Below, piece after piece: positions 55,938-64,000 of a stretch of 64,000 nt of DNA. Origin of the DNA: Anaerolineales bacterium (lineage in GTDB: Bacteria; Chloroflexota; Anaerolineae; 4572-78; J111); assembly GCA_015075185.1 (NCBI GenBank), contig JABTUW010000006.1, positions 434,001 to 498,000 of the forward strand, given 5' to 3'. Below the pieces are notes generated by a model. That model saw nothing but the letters and a program-made list of their open reading frames with translations. It was not told the DNA's origin and ran no database searches. The position numbers and the translations under genes were made by a program. Position 1 is the stretch's first letter; every line of letters starts with the position of its first letter.

Positions 55938-57200
55938 ATGTTTACCAATGGAAACGGTCACCGGCGGCGGGTCGTTATCACCGGCATGGGCATGGTCAGC
56001 CCGTTGGGCAATAATCTGGCTACAACCTGGGCGGCCATGATGCGGGGCGAGTGCGCCGTTGAGCCGATTACCAAGTTTGATACCACCGGTTTCCCCTGTA
56101 CGGTGGCTGCTTTTGTCAAAGATTTTGACCCGACTCAGTATATGGACAAGCGTGACGCCCGGCGGATGGCCTCGTTTCTGCACTTTGCCGTAGCTGCCGC
56201 CCAGGAGGCGATGGCCGATGCCGGCCTGGATATGAGCCGGGAAGACCCCGAACGGGTGGGGATTGAAATTGGCAGCGCTATCGGCGGCGCGGACGTAGTT
56301 GAGGGAGAACGGTTGAACCTGGAACAGCAGGGTCTTAAAAAAGTTAACCCGGCCACTATTCCGGCTTTGCTGATCAATATGCCCGGTTGTTATATCGCAA
56401 TTAATCACAATATTCGCGGGCCGGTTAATGCTTCGGTAACAGCCTGCGCCACCGGCATCTCCGGCATTGGCGAAGGGATGCGCCGGATTGTTTGGGGTGA
56501 CGCCGACGTGATGCTGGCCGGCGGCACCGAGAGCGCCATTACCCCGCTGACCGTTGGCGCTTTTGGCCGGTTGACCGCCCTTACCAAGCGCAGTGACACT
56601 CCCAAAAAAGCCATCACCCCTTTCGACGCCAACCGCGACGGCACCGTTGTCGGCGAGGGGGCCGGGGTAGTCGTCTTGGAGTCATTAGAACACGCCCAGG
56701 CACGGGGGGCACGCATTCTGGCTGAGGTCAAGGGTTATGCTCTGACCAGCGACGCTTTCCACATCTCCTCACCACGTGATGACGGCAGCAGCCAGGCGCG
56801 GGCCATGCGGCGCGCGCTGCAGGATGGCAGCCTGGAACCGTACCAGGTGAATTACATCGCCGCGCATGGCACCGGCACACCCCTGAACGACGCCATCGAA
56901 ACCAAAGCCATCAAGTTGGTCCTGGGGGAAGCAGCTTACGATGTGGCGATTAGCTCGATCAAGAGCATGACCGCCCATACCCTGGGCGCGGCCGGGGCGT
57001 TATCGGCTATTACCACCGTCAAGGCGATGCACACGGGCTATCTCCCTCCCACGATCAACCTGGAAACGCCCGACTCTGAGTGCGACCTAGATTATGTCCC
57101 CAACGAGTCGCGCCAGGCCGAGGTGAAAGTCGCCCTGGTCAACGGCTTTGGCTTTGGCGGGCAAAATGCCAGCATCGTCTTGCAGAAGTGGGAAGAGTAG
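55938..57200 (+). CDS. fabF: 3-oxoacyl-[acyl-carrier-protein] synthase II
   Basis: Condensing enzyme that extends acyl-ACP with malonyl-ACP in fatty-acid synthesis. The N-terminal 'RRVVITGMGMVSPLG' is the family start. The active-site Cys is in 'VTACATGISGIGEGMRRI', and the two His are in 'YIAAHGTGTPLNDAIE' and 'SMTAHTLGAAGALSA'. The Gly-rich 'NGFGFGGQNASIV' closes the fold. Length is 420 residues. It stands alone, with no acp or fabD adjacent, and diverges from the regulator-DegV genes that also concern fatty acids. Confidence 0.96.
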   Translation: MFTNGNGHRRRVVITGMGMVSPLGNNLATTWAAMMRGECAVEPITKFDTTGFPCTVAAFVKDFDPTQYMDKRDARRMASFLHFAVAAAQEAMADAGLDMSREDPERVGIEIGSAIGGADVVEGERLNLEQQGLKKVNPATIPALLINMPGCYIAINHNIRGPVNASVTACATGISGIGEGMRRIVWGDADVMLAGGTESAITPLTVGAFGRLTALTKRSDTPKKAITPFDANRDGTVVGEGAGVVVLESLEHAQARGARILAEVKGYALTSDAFHISSPRDDGSSQARAMRRALQDGSLEPYQVNYIAAHGTGTPLNDAIETKAIKLVLGEAAYDVAISSIKSMTAHTLGAAGALSAITTVKAMHTGYLPPTINLETPDSECDLDYVPNESRQAEVKVALVNGFGFGGQNASIVLQKWEE

Positions 57201-57239
57201 CCGGTAGATAGTAGACAGGGAATTTTAGGACGAAAAAAC

Positions 57240-58301
57240 ATGATGACTGATACTCCCATCAAACTGCGTGAATTTCCGCATCTCAGCCCGGCGGCGTTTC
57301 AGCACCCGGCGGATGTACAGGCCATTGTCAATTTACGTAAAGTACCCTTGCTGGCGCCGCTCATCAAATTCATTTCCAGTTCTGTCTTTGAAAAACAAAT
57401 GCGGTTGATGAGCATTTCCAGTGCGGTCCGCCTGGGGCCAAACCAGGCCCCCAGCATTTACCAAAAATTCGAGCGAGCTGCCGCGATCCTGGATTTGCCA
57501 GAACTGCCCGAGCTGTATGTCAGCAGCCAGTATGTTATCAATGCCACGGCTTTTGGCGTTCATAAGTACCAAATCACCCTTTATGCCGGTTTGATTGATT
57601 TTTTGACCGAAGAAGAGCTGCTGGCGGTTATCGGGCATGAATTGGGCCACGTTAAGTGCCAGCATATGCTGTACAAAACGATGGCCTATTTGCTGCGATT
57701 GCTGGGGACTGAAGTGCTCTACAACCTCCTCCCCGCTGGAACAGGTATGCTGGCCACGATACCGCTGCAAATGGCGATCCTGCATTGGGAACGCATGGCC
57801 GAATTTTCCTGCGACCGGGCGGCGCTGCTGGTGGTGCAGGATCAGGCTGTTGTCGCCAGCGCCCTGGCCAAGTTGGCCGGCGGCTCAAAAAAGATTCTGC
57901 CGGAGTTGAACCTGGACGAGGTGGTGCAGCAGGCCCAAGAGTACGACGCCTCCAGCGAGGGGTTAGTGGAAAAGCTCGTTCAGGTCAATTTGATGCTCGT
58001 CCAGACCCACCCCTTCCCCATTGTGCGGGCCAGAGAGATTATGACCTGGGCCGGCTCGGAGCAATATCAGGCGATTCTGGCCGGCAATTACATCCAAGAG
58101 GCAACCTCGCCCGCCTTGCTCTTGACCGAGCCAAGTGGCAAGGTCTGCCCAGCGTGTGGGCGGGTGGTCAACGCTTCGGCTCAACTCTGCCTGGCTTGTG
58201 GCAGCAGTCTCAAAGGCGCTCGGCGGGTGTGCGCCCAATGTGGTATCAAGGTATTCTCCACCTGGGAAACCTGCCCCGGCTGTGGCAGCCACTTGCAGTA
58301 G
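57240..58301 (+). CDS. M48 family metalloprotease with C-terminal zinc ribbons
   Basis: Zinc protease of the HtpX/Ste24 group. The catalytic 'VIGHELGHVKCQHML' (HExxH) is near residue 137 and the third ligand is in 'ERMAEFSCDRAALLV'. A hydrophobic segment follows HExxH ('LLPAGTGMLATIPLQMAIL'). The last 50 residues form two zinc-ribbon-like pairs: 'CPACGRVV...CLACGSSL' and 'CAQCGIKV...CPGCGSHL'. The N-terminal hydrophobic helices typical of HtpX are weak, so membrane attachment is uncertain. Length is 353 residues. It follows fabF by 39 bp and may be co-transcribed. Confidence 0.92.
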   Translation: MMTDTPIKLREFPHLSPAAFQHPADVQAIVNLRKVPLLAPLIKFISSSVFEKQMRLMSISSAVRLGPNQAPSIYQKFERAAAILDLPELPELYVSSQYVINATAFGVHKYQITLYAGLIDFLTEEELLAVIGHELGHVKCQHMLYKTMAYLLRLLGTEVLYNLLPAGTGMLATIPLQMAILHWERMAEFSCDRAALLVVQDQAVVASALAKLAGGSKKILPELNLDEVVQQAQEYDASSEGLVEKLVQVNLMLVQTHPFPIVRAREIMTWAGSEQYQAILAGNYIQEATSPALLLTEPSGKVCPACGRVVNASAQLCLACGSSLKGARRVCAQCGIKVFSTWETCPGCGSHLQ

Positions 58302-58333
58302 ACGGTGGACAGGGAACATTTTCCCGTCTACTG
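58296..58333. repeat. Palindrome over the convergent M48 and GT39 stop codons
   Basis: CAGTAGACGG (58296-58305) and CCGTCTACTG (58324-58333) are perfect reverse complements. They cover the stop codon of the protease gene and that of the opposite GT39 gene. Related GTAGACAG sequence follows to 58347 and also lies at 57204. It may act as a bidirectional transcription stop. Confidence 0.75.
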
Positions 58334-59962
58334 TCTGCTGTCTACCTGTTTGCAGGGTTCCAACTTTTCTCCATCCAATTCCCAACAGACCCGCTCCTTA
58401 AACTCTTCCCGCAGCTTTTGGGTCAACTCTGGCCCTTCGTCGCTGGCGTAGACAACCGGCCCATCGAAGGTTGGGCTGTTAGCGGCAAAAGGCGCGGCGA
58501 AATCGCTCCATTTTTTTACATTTTTGACAATCACCAGCGCCGGTTCGGACAGATTAGCTCGCTTTACTGCCTGCAATTGAGCTGCCGTGATGCCATATTT
58601 GCCTTTCTGAGCGGCTAACAGCGGCGGCAAGTTCCAGATCAGGTTATAAGCAATGAAAATGATAACTAATCCCACAGGAAGCCAGCGTAAGTAAGAATTC
58701 CCTCCTCCTAAGAGGGGGAGGGTTAGGGAGGGGGTTTGACTTTCACCCTCCCTAACCCCCACTCCACGAAGGCGGAGAACCTGCTTCGGCCAATCAGCCA
58801 ACATCTCCCCAGAAATCTGGATGCCCCGAACGGTTAACAGCAGAAACGCCGGCAGCGCATCGTAATAATACCTCGGAAAGCCACCGTCTGTCCCGCCGAA
58901 AGCCCAATAGAAAATGTGAACAAAAATCAGGCTGAGGATCGTTCCCAACAGCAGCCAATCCCAGCGAGTGGCTCGTCGGGCCAGAAACGGGATCGGCAAA
59001 AACAGCAGATTGCTCCAGCCGGGCCAGCCGAAGAGGCCCGCTGCCAGGGCAGCCAACTTGAGCCGGGTGTTGATGAAAATGGCATCGGTCAGGGTGTAGC
59101 CATAAGGGCCAATATCCGGCCCGAAGCCGACGCGGTCATACGGCCAGACGAGGAGGTAGGCGTTGAAGGTCGGCTCGCCGGTCATAGCCCACCAGTACAA
59201 CGGCTGCAGGGCAGAAGTGGCTAATCCGCCCAGGGCCAGCCACAACAAAATTGTCCAGTGGATTTCTCGTCTTAAAACGAGTACCAGCAAAAACATCCCT
59301 ACAGCCAGCCCAATTCCCACCCCCGCGAAAGGACGGGTGATGAAGGCAGCGCCGAGGCAGAGGCCGGTGAGGAGGGCGTAGAACGTGAAGCGTGTTCCGG
59401 TAGTTAGATGGAACAAAGCGACGAGCGCCAGCGTTGACCAAAACAGCGAGGCGGGATGCGACAGGAATGAGCTGGACAGAAAGAGAAAACCGGGCGTCGC
59501 TAAGCCCAAGCCAGCGGTCCACAAGCCGAGATGTTGCCCCATCTGACCCCCGATGTCTTTAAGACATCGGGGGTCAGAGTTATAGAAGCACCGCCCCAGC
59601 CAGGCAATTAATGCCAGTGTAGCTGCCGCCAGCAGCGTGTTGATGAGCCAGAGAGCGTTCAACCGCACTCCCAAGCTCAACAAGGCCGGCCAGCCGGGGG
59701 GATATTTGCCAAAACGCTGGCTCTGATAATCTACCACAAAAGGGGTCCAGAAAGCCTGCCGGTAGCGCGGCATCGGCGCGGTTAGCCGGTTTTTAGCAAA
59801 AACTTTGGCCTGGAAAATGTAGGCGACTTCATCTTCGGAGTGGGGGACATGTTCAAAAATTTGGTCGGAAAGAAAGGCAATGGTAAGAAAGGCGGTGAGA
59901 CAAATGACAATTAAAGCAAAAACGGAAATATGGCGGGATAACAATTGAAGTAACCTGCTCAA
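58328..59962 (-). CDS. GT39/ArnT-like membrane glycosyltransferase with in-frame repeat insertions
   Basis: Multi-span membrane protein (about ten spans) of the type that moves sugars from polyprenyl phosphate to acceptors on the outer face. The first loop has 'HSEDEVAYIFQAK', with the acidic pair expected at the catalytic site, and 'QRFGKYPPGWPALLSLG', a typical ArnT/GT39 segment. Two in-frame insertions look repeat-derived. Residues 129-140 ('SDPRCLKDIGGQ') are coded by a perfect 35-bp palindrome. Residues about 398-418, containing 'GESQTPSLTLPLLGGGN', are coded by a CCTCCCTAACC-type inverted repeat. Both lie in predicted loops. Length is 544 residues. Confidence 0.82.
   Translation of the reverse strand: MSRLLQLLSRHISVFALIVICLTAFLTIAFLSDQIFEHVPHSEDEVAYIFQAKVFAKNRLTAPMPRYRQAFWTPFVVDYQSQRFGKYPPGWPALLSLGVRLNALWLINTLLAAATLALIAWLGRCFYNSDPRCLKDIGGQMGQHLGLWTAGLGLATPGFLFLSSSFLSHPASLFWSTLALVALFHLTTGTRFTFYALLTGLCLGAAFITRPFAGVGIGLAVGMFLLVLVLRREIHWTILLWLALGGLATSALQPLYWWAMTGEPTFNAYLLVWPYDRVGFGPDIGPYGYTLTDAIFINTRLKLAALAAGLFGWPGWSNLLFLPIPFLARRATRWDWLLLGTILSLIFVHIFYWAFGGTDGGFPRYYYDALPAFLLLTVRGIQISGEMLADWPKQVLRLRGVGVREGESQTPSLTLPLLGGGNSYLRWLPVGLVIIFIAYNLIWNLPPLLAAQKGKYGITAAQLQAVKRANLSEPALVIVKNVKKWSDFAAPFAANSPTFDGPVVYASDEGPELTQKLREEFKERVCWELDGEKLEPCKQVDSRQ
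58716..58764. repeat. CCCTCCCTAACCC inverted repeat inside the GT39 gene
   Basis: GGGTTAGGGAGGG (58720-58732) and CCCTCCCTAACCC (58746-58758) are perfect reverse complements around 13 bp. They are read through in frame by the minus-strand gene. Similar CCTCACCCTAACCC-type elements are widespread bacterial repeats. Confidence 0.85.
59543..59577. repeat. Perfect 35-bp palindrome inside the GT39 gene
   Basis: CTGACCCCCGATGTCTT (59543-59559) and AAGACATCGGGGGTCAG (59561-59577) flank a single T. The element is translated in frame as part of residues 129-140. Confidence 0.88.
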
Positions 59963-59985
59963 AAATTGAAGAGCAAATGCCTAAA

Positions 59986-62900
59986 CTACGGTTCCGACTG
60001 CCCCTCCGCTAACCATGCCTCGAACCTGGCAAAATCTTCTTGCGCCCCTTTTTGGTCCCCTCCTTGCAGCCGGGCAATACCCCGGCTGTTGTAGTAAAGC
60101 CCATTCTCCGGCTCTAACTCGATGGCTTTGTCACATGCTTGAAGTACCGTCTTGGCGAACCCATGCCGCGTCCCGGTATCACACAGGGTATGCCACGCTT
60201 CAGCGGAGTTGAGGGCAGCGGCCAGGTTAATTGCCTCCTTAAACTTGGCTGGGACAGTTTCTTCATCCGCTTGATTGGCCGCATCCACAGCCGCTGCCAG
60301 GACGTTTTCAAAAGTAGGCTGGGCCAGCCGTTGCGCTTCAGCCTGTGGATCAAGGCCAAGGCTGGAGTCCAGATCCAGGGCTTGCTGGAAGGTTGCCGCT
60401 GCTCCTTCGACATCGCTGGCCCTGGCCTGTTCTTTAGCTGTATCCAACAGACTTTGGACGCCTTCTTTGAAGGCTTGCTGCGCTTCGGCTTCGGGGTTAA
60501 GTTTAAGGGTTGGGTCAAGGGTGAGCAAATGGTTGAATTGAGCAATAGCCTCGTCAATTTGCCCATTTCTGGCCAGATCACGCGCCGCCTCAATCACACT
60601 GGCGGGAATGGGCAGGTCAGGGCAGGTGCGGTGGTAAGGCAGCGGGGCGGGTAAATAGGTAGCCCATTCTGCCGCACCCAGATTACGGGTGATCCATTGG
60701 CAGGAAGGCTGCATGAACTTGGTATTTAACAATTGAATGGTATGATCCTCTGAGGCTGAAGCCAGTTGTTGGCCGTCTGGACTCCAGGCGACGTCATGAA
60801 CCCAGTCGGTGTGGCCGTGCAGGGTAGCAATTGCCTCCTCCTTAGCTACATCCCAAACGATAACAGTTTGATCATCTGAAGCGGAGGCCAACTGTTTGCC
60901 ATCGGGACTCCAGGCAACACTATGAACCCAGTCAGTGTGACCATGAAGGGTAGTCGTCGGTTGGCCCGTTACTACATCCCAGATCATAACGGTTTGGTCA
61001 GTTGAGACTGAAGCTAATTGTTTGCCGTCAGGGCTCCAGGCGACACCAAAAACTTCCCCTTTATGACCGCGCAGGGTAGCGGTCGGTTGGTTTGTCGCCA
61101 CATCCCAGACCATAACGGTTTGGTCGGTTGAGGCGGAAGCCAATTGTTTGCCATCAGGACTCCAGGCGACGCCTAAAACCTCTCCTGTATGGTCGCGCAG
61201 GGTAGCCGTCGGTTGGCCTGTCGCCACATCCCAGATCATAATAGTTTGATCCAGTGAGGCCGAGGCCAATTGTTTGCCGTCAGGGCTCCAGGCCACCTGC
61301 CTGACGATATCCGTGTGGCCGCGCAAGGTGGCGCTGGACTGACCTTCAGTCACATCCCAAATGATAACCGTTTCATCAGAGGAAGCTGAAGCTAATTGCC
61401 GCCCATCCGGGTTCCAGGCTACGTCGTTGACCACATCCGGATGGCCGCGTAAGGGAGTGGCCTGGCCGGTGGTCCTATCCCAAATAATAATTGTCAGATC
61501 GGCTGAAGCTGAAGCCAGATGGTTGCCTTCAGGACTCCAGGCAACGCTGTTTATTGAGTTAGTATGGCCCCGAAGCGTAGCGGCAGCCGGCCCATTCGCT
61601 ATATCCCAGATGATAACAGTTTGATCGGCTGACGCCGAGGCCAGCCACAGGCCATCTAAGCTCCAGGCCATATCTTGCACTCCGCCAGTATGGCCGTGCA
61701 AAGTGGCGTCAGGCTCACCGGTGGTTGCATTCCAGAGAATAACGGTCTGATCCTCGGAGGCTGAAGCCAGTTGTAGGCCATCAGGACTCCAGGCCACGCT
61801 GTTAACCCAGTCGCTATGGCCACGCAGAGTAAAGATAGGTTGGCCGGTTACCACATTCCAGAGAATAATGGTCTGATCAACTGAAGTTGAGGCCAGGCGT
61901 TTGCCGTTGGGACTCCAGGCTACCCCGTAAACCCAGCTTGTGTGGCCGCGTAAGGTGCGTATCCGCTGGCCTGTCGCCACATTCCAAATGATAATTGTTT
62001 GATCACCGGAGCCTGAGGCTAATTGCTTGCCGTCGGGACTCCAGGCGACACCCTGGACCTCGCCGGTATGCCCACGCAAGGTGGTCGCCCGCTCCCCTGT
62101 CGCTACATCCCAAATGATAATCGTTTGATCAGGTGAGCTTGAGGCCAATTGTTTGCCGTCGGGACTCCAGGCGACGCGATAGACAATATCGTCGTGACCG
62201 CGCAGAATGGACGTCGGTTGCCTTGTGGCCACATCCCAGATAATGATCGTTTTATCAAACGAGCCCGAAGCCAGTTGTTTCCCATCAGGACTCCAGGCTA
62301 CGCTAAATGCAGAGCCGGTGTGGCCGCGTAAGGTGGTAAACTGGCCGGTGTCTTTGTCCCAAATGGTAACAGTCTGATCGGCTGAGGCTGAAGCCAATTG
62401 CCGGCCATCCGGACTCCAGGCTACAGCAAAGACCGGCCCGGTGTGGTTTTCAAGAGTGGCTTGCAGCGGAAAGTAACGGTAGGGAACTTGCCCGATAACC
62501 CGCTCCGCCTCCAGGGTTTGGGTCAGCCCCTGGGCCTCAAAGAGTAAGAGCAGAGCCTGTTCTGGACTTTTATCCAATACACTCTGGGCCTGGCTGGTCA
62601 ACTGGCGGGCATTGGCCAGGTTGGTCTGGCGTTGGGCCTCGACGGCATTGGTCTCGGCTATGATTTTTTCAGCCTGGGCGGTAGCCTCGGCTTGAGTGGC
62701 TTTAGTGGCTTGAACCTGAGCTTCAGCTTGGGAGCGGACAGCATTGAGAGCCTCTACCTGGGCGGCGTTCTCGGCGTTTTGTGCTCGCATAGCCTCGGCC
62801 TGGGCCGTGGCTTCGGCGCGGCTGGCCTGGGTGGCCCCGGCGACGGCTGTGGCAGCGGAGATAGCCTGCTGGGCGGCTGACCGGCTCTGAATGACGGCGA

Positions 62901-64000
62901 TGACCAGAGCAGCCCCAAGGATAACCAGGACAGTTGCTGCAATCAGCCCGTACCGCCGCATTTGCGCCCGGCGGTAGGCGGCCTCGCTCAAATGCAGCAG
63001 TCGGGCGGCGTCGTCGTCCAGCCGCAAAAACTGGCGTTGGCTGTGGATGATATTAAATTTATCGTCACTCAAGAGCGTGCCGTGCCGCTTGAAGGTGGCT
63101 ACCTCTTGTTGGAGCAGTTCCTCGGCGGCCTTATGGGCCTGGGTTTCCGGGTCCAGTTTGATTTCGGTGAGTAGATAGTCGTGGGCCAACTCGTAAGCCA
63201 GTTGGCTGATAGGTTCATCCTCTTCGACCACATTCAACAGTCGGGTTTCGACCAACTGATCCAGTAGACCGTCCAGGTTCTGGGCGCTGACCAGGTAAGT
63301 GGCCAGGGTGGCCGCCAGGTCGCTCTTGGCCCGGCGAATGCGCCGTTGGTCGGAGGAAACCAGGGCCATCAGCAGGTGGCGGGCAATCTCGCGCTCGGCC
63401 GGGCTGAGGGTGCGGCGCAGTACCCGGTTGAGATGGCCGCGCAAAATACCCTGGGCGCGCCCTTCCTCCTCGTATATTTGCAAGGTAATGGTGGGCGGCG
63501 GTTGTGGATTTTCACCCTGCCGCTCTTGTAAGGTGTTATAGAGGGCCGAGCAGACCAATTGGATTTGGGGAGGCGAGATTTCATCGCTTTGCTCATCGTG
63601 CAAATCTGTGAGCAGCGCCCCGACTAAGGTTGGTTCAAAGGTGATGCCCTGGCGGGCAGCCGGTTCGGTGATAACGGTTTTGGCTTCCAGGAAGTTCAAG
63701 CGGTTAAGCCGGTAATCGTTCTCAAAGGGGTTGCGAATACGGGGTCGAAAGTTAGCCAGGTTGCCAAAAAATTCGGTGCGCAGAGCCAGTACCCAGCGCA
63801 CGTTGAGGCTTTCGTCCTCCAGGCAGCCGGCCAGTTCGGCCACAAAAGCTTGACGAAATTCCTCGTCAAGCAGGGTAAAGACTTCCTCAAACTGGTCAAG
63901 TAATAAATAGAGGGTAGATTGCTGGCCCAACACCTCCGTCACCTGGCGCAAAAAGTCCCGCAGTGAGACTTGGACCAGTTCTGGGTTTTCGGCCAGATTG
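59986..64000 (-). CDS. STAND-type NTPase with 14 WD40 repeats and C-terminal TPR-like region; start cut by window edge
   Basis: The 5' end lies beyond the right edge. The visible part begins in a STAND/NACHT-like NTPase domain, with 'LYLLLDQFEEVFTLLDEE' as Walker B; Walker A is outside. A winged-helix-like region and one membrane span ('IAATVLVILGAALVIAVI', near 62900) follow, then an Ala/Gln/Glu coiled coil (about 62580-62850). Fourteen WD40 repeats of 41-42 residues fill about 60700-62465, each close to 'LRGHTxxVxxVAWSPDGKQLASASxDQTVIIWD'-type text, enough for two seven-bladed propellers. The last 200 residues are helical and TPR-like. Such proteins sense signals and some defend against phage. 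The right gene edge and role are not visible. Confidence 0.9.
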   Translation of the reverse strand, partial: NLAENPELVQVSLRDFLRQVTEVLGQQSTLYLLLDQFEEVFTLLDEEFRQAFVAELAGCLEDESLNVRWVLALRTEFFGNLANFRPRIRNPFENDYRLNRLNFLEAKTVITEPAARQGITFEPTLVGALLTDLHDEQSDEISPPQIQLVCSALYNTLQERQGENPQPPPTITLQIYEEEGRAQGILRGHLNRVLRRTLSPAEREIARHLLMALVSSDQRRIRRAKSDLAATLATYLVSAQNLDGLLDQLVETRLLNVVEEDEPISQLAYELAHDYLLTEIKLDPETQAHKAAEELLQQEVATFKRHGTLLSDDKFNIIHSQRQFLRLDDDAARLLHLSEAAYRRAQMRRYGLIAATVLVILGAALVIAVIQSRSAAQQAISAATAVAGATQASRAEATAQAEAMRAQNAENAAQVEALNAVRSQAEAQVQATKATQAEATAQAEKIIAETNAVEAQRQTNLANARQLTSQAQSVLDKSPEQALLLLFEAQGLTQTLEAERVIGQVPYRYFPLQATLENHTGPVFAVAWSPDGRQLASASADQTVTIWDKDTGQFTTLRGHTGSAFSVAWSPDGKQLASGSFDKTIIIWDVATRQPTSILRGHDDIVYRVAWSPDGKQLASSSPDQTIIIWDVATGERATTLRGHTGEVQGVAWSPDGKQLASGSGDQTIIIWNVATGQRIRTLRGHTSWVYGVAWSPNGKRLASTSVDQTIILWNVVTGQPIFTLRGHSDWVNSVAWSPDGLQLASASEDQTVILWNATTGEPDATLHGHTGGVQDMAWSLDGLWLASASADQTVIIWDIANGPAAATLRGHTNSINSVAWSPEGNHLASASADLTIIIWDRTTGQATPLRGHPDVVNDVAWNPDGRQLASASSDETVIIWDVTEGQSSATLRGHTDIVRQVAWSPDGKQLASASLDQTIMIWDVATGQPTATLRDHTGEVLGVAWSPDGKQLASASTDQTVMVWDVATNQPTATLRGHKGEVFGVAWSPDGKQLASVSTDQTVMIWDVVTGQPTTTLHGHTDWVHSVAWSPDGKQLASASDDQTVIVWDVAKEEAIATLHGHTDWVHDVAWSPDGQQLASASEDHTIQLLNTKFMQPSCQWITRNLGAAEWATYLPAPLPYHRTCPDLPIPASVIEAARDLARNGQIDEAIAQFNHLLTLDPTLKLNPEAEAQQAFKEGVQSLLDTAKEQARASDVEGAAATFQQALDLDSSLGLDPQAEAQRLAQPTFENVLAAAVDAANQADEETVPAKFKEAINLAAALNSAEAWHTLCDTGTRHGFAKTVLQACDKAIELEPENGLYYNSRGIARLQGGDQKGAQEDFARFEAWLAEGQSEP

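Noticed and set aside
60700..62465. Regular repeats of about 126 bp suggesting a CRISPR or tandem array
   Set aside because: They are the codons of WD40 repeats in one open frame; spacing and amino acid pattern explain them fully.

Overview
The window reads as chromosomal DNA of a free-living bacterium, most likely a member of the Chloroflexota (Anaerolineae/Ardenticatenia-like). This placement is inference: it rests on gene content and order (dnaG-rpoD, rpsB-tsf-pyrH-frr-uppS, rplS-rnhB, purE-purK, lipB-lipA), a CFGAC-type zinc site in DnaG, paired DegV proteins, WD40/STAND proteins and lipoproteins with Pro/Thr/Ala-rich linkers. Genes are closely packed and lie on both strands in short operons. 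Many promoters fit the housekeeping consensus (TTGnnn, 16-18 bp, TATAnT), often with an extended TGn -10.

Layout. 1-1.1 kb: the start of a site-2-protease-like gene and two small hypotheticals. 1.1-4.7 kb (minus): dnaG, rpoD and a tRNA-Asn with its own promoter and terminator. 4.9-9.3 kb (plus): rpsB, tsf, pyrH, frr, uppS. 9.4-13.6 kb: a membrane protein, a class V aminotransferase, a dienelactone hydrolase and small membrane proteins. 13.6-18.8 kb: a peptide-type ABC importer (binding protein and two permeases, no ATPase) with an acetamidase/formamidase. 18.8-20.8 kb (minus): a secreted protein, a LuxI/FeeM-like acyltransferase and a DinB-like protein. 21.3-26.6 kb (minus): rfbB, an MFS exporter, a DsbA-cyclophilin lipoprotein read through an in-frame TGA, and an L,D-transpeptidase. 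26.7-28.9 kb: trmD, rplS, rnhB. 28.9-33.6 kb (minus): EamA exporter, AraC regulator, J-domain protein, orphan adenine methyltransferase, channel-like protein. 33.9-36.7 kb: purE, purK and a BMP-family protein. 36.8-42.5 kb: small membrane proteins and three surface or secreted proteins (LPVSG-anchored, PA14/golvesin, ELWKSDGT repeats). 42.6-51.8 kb: fbp, HNH nuclease, a triple-repeat protein, lipB-lipA, an aminotransferase, an OsmC protein and pepA. 51.8-55.8 kb (minus): two DegV proteins, a sigma factor, a possible anti-sigma and a DNA-binding regulator. 55.9-64 kb: fabF, an M48 protease, a GT39-type transferase and a large STAND-WD40-TPR protein cut by the right edge.

The most notable signal is at 23697-25109. 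One reading frame of 470 codons contains a single TGA exactly where a DsbA-like protein should have the first Cys of its CxxC site, giving U-P-G-C. A seven-base-pair stem with a six-base loop lies 23 nt downstream, where bacterial SECIS elements lie. I read it as a candidate selenocysteine-containing lipoprotein with fused thiol-redox and prolyl-isomerase domains. No selA, selB, selC or selD is visible here to confirm decoding capacity.

A second theme is the density of short palindromic repeats. At least 18 elements of about a dozen sequence types sit next to stop codons, between operon genes and, in the GT39 gene, inside the coding frame. Other points of interest are a leader terminator upstream of rplS, a structured rpsB leader, an acidic tail on S2, and a LipB lacking the usual catalytic cysteine.
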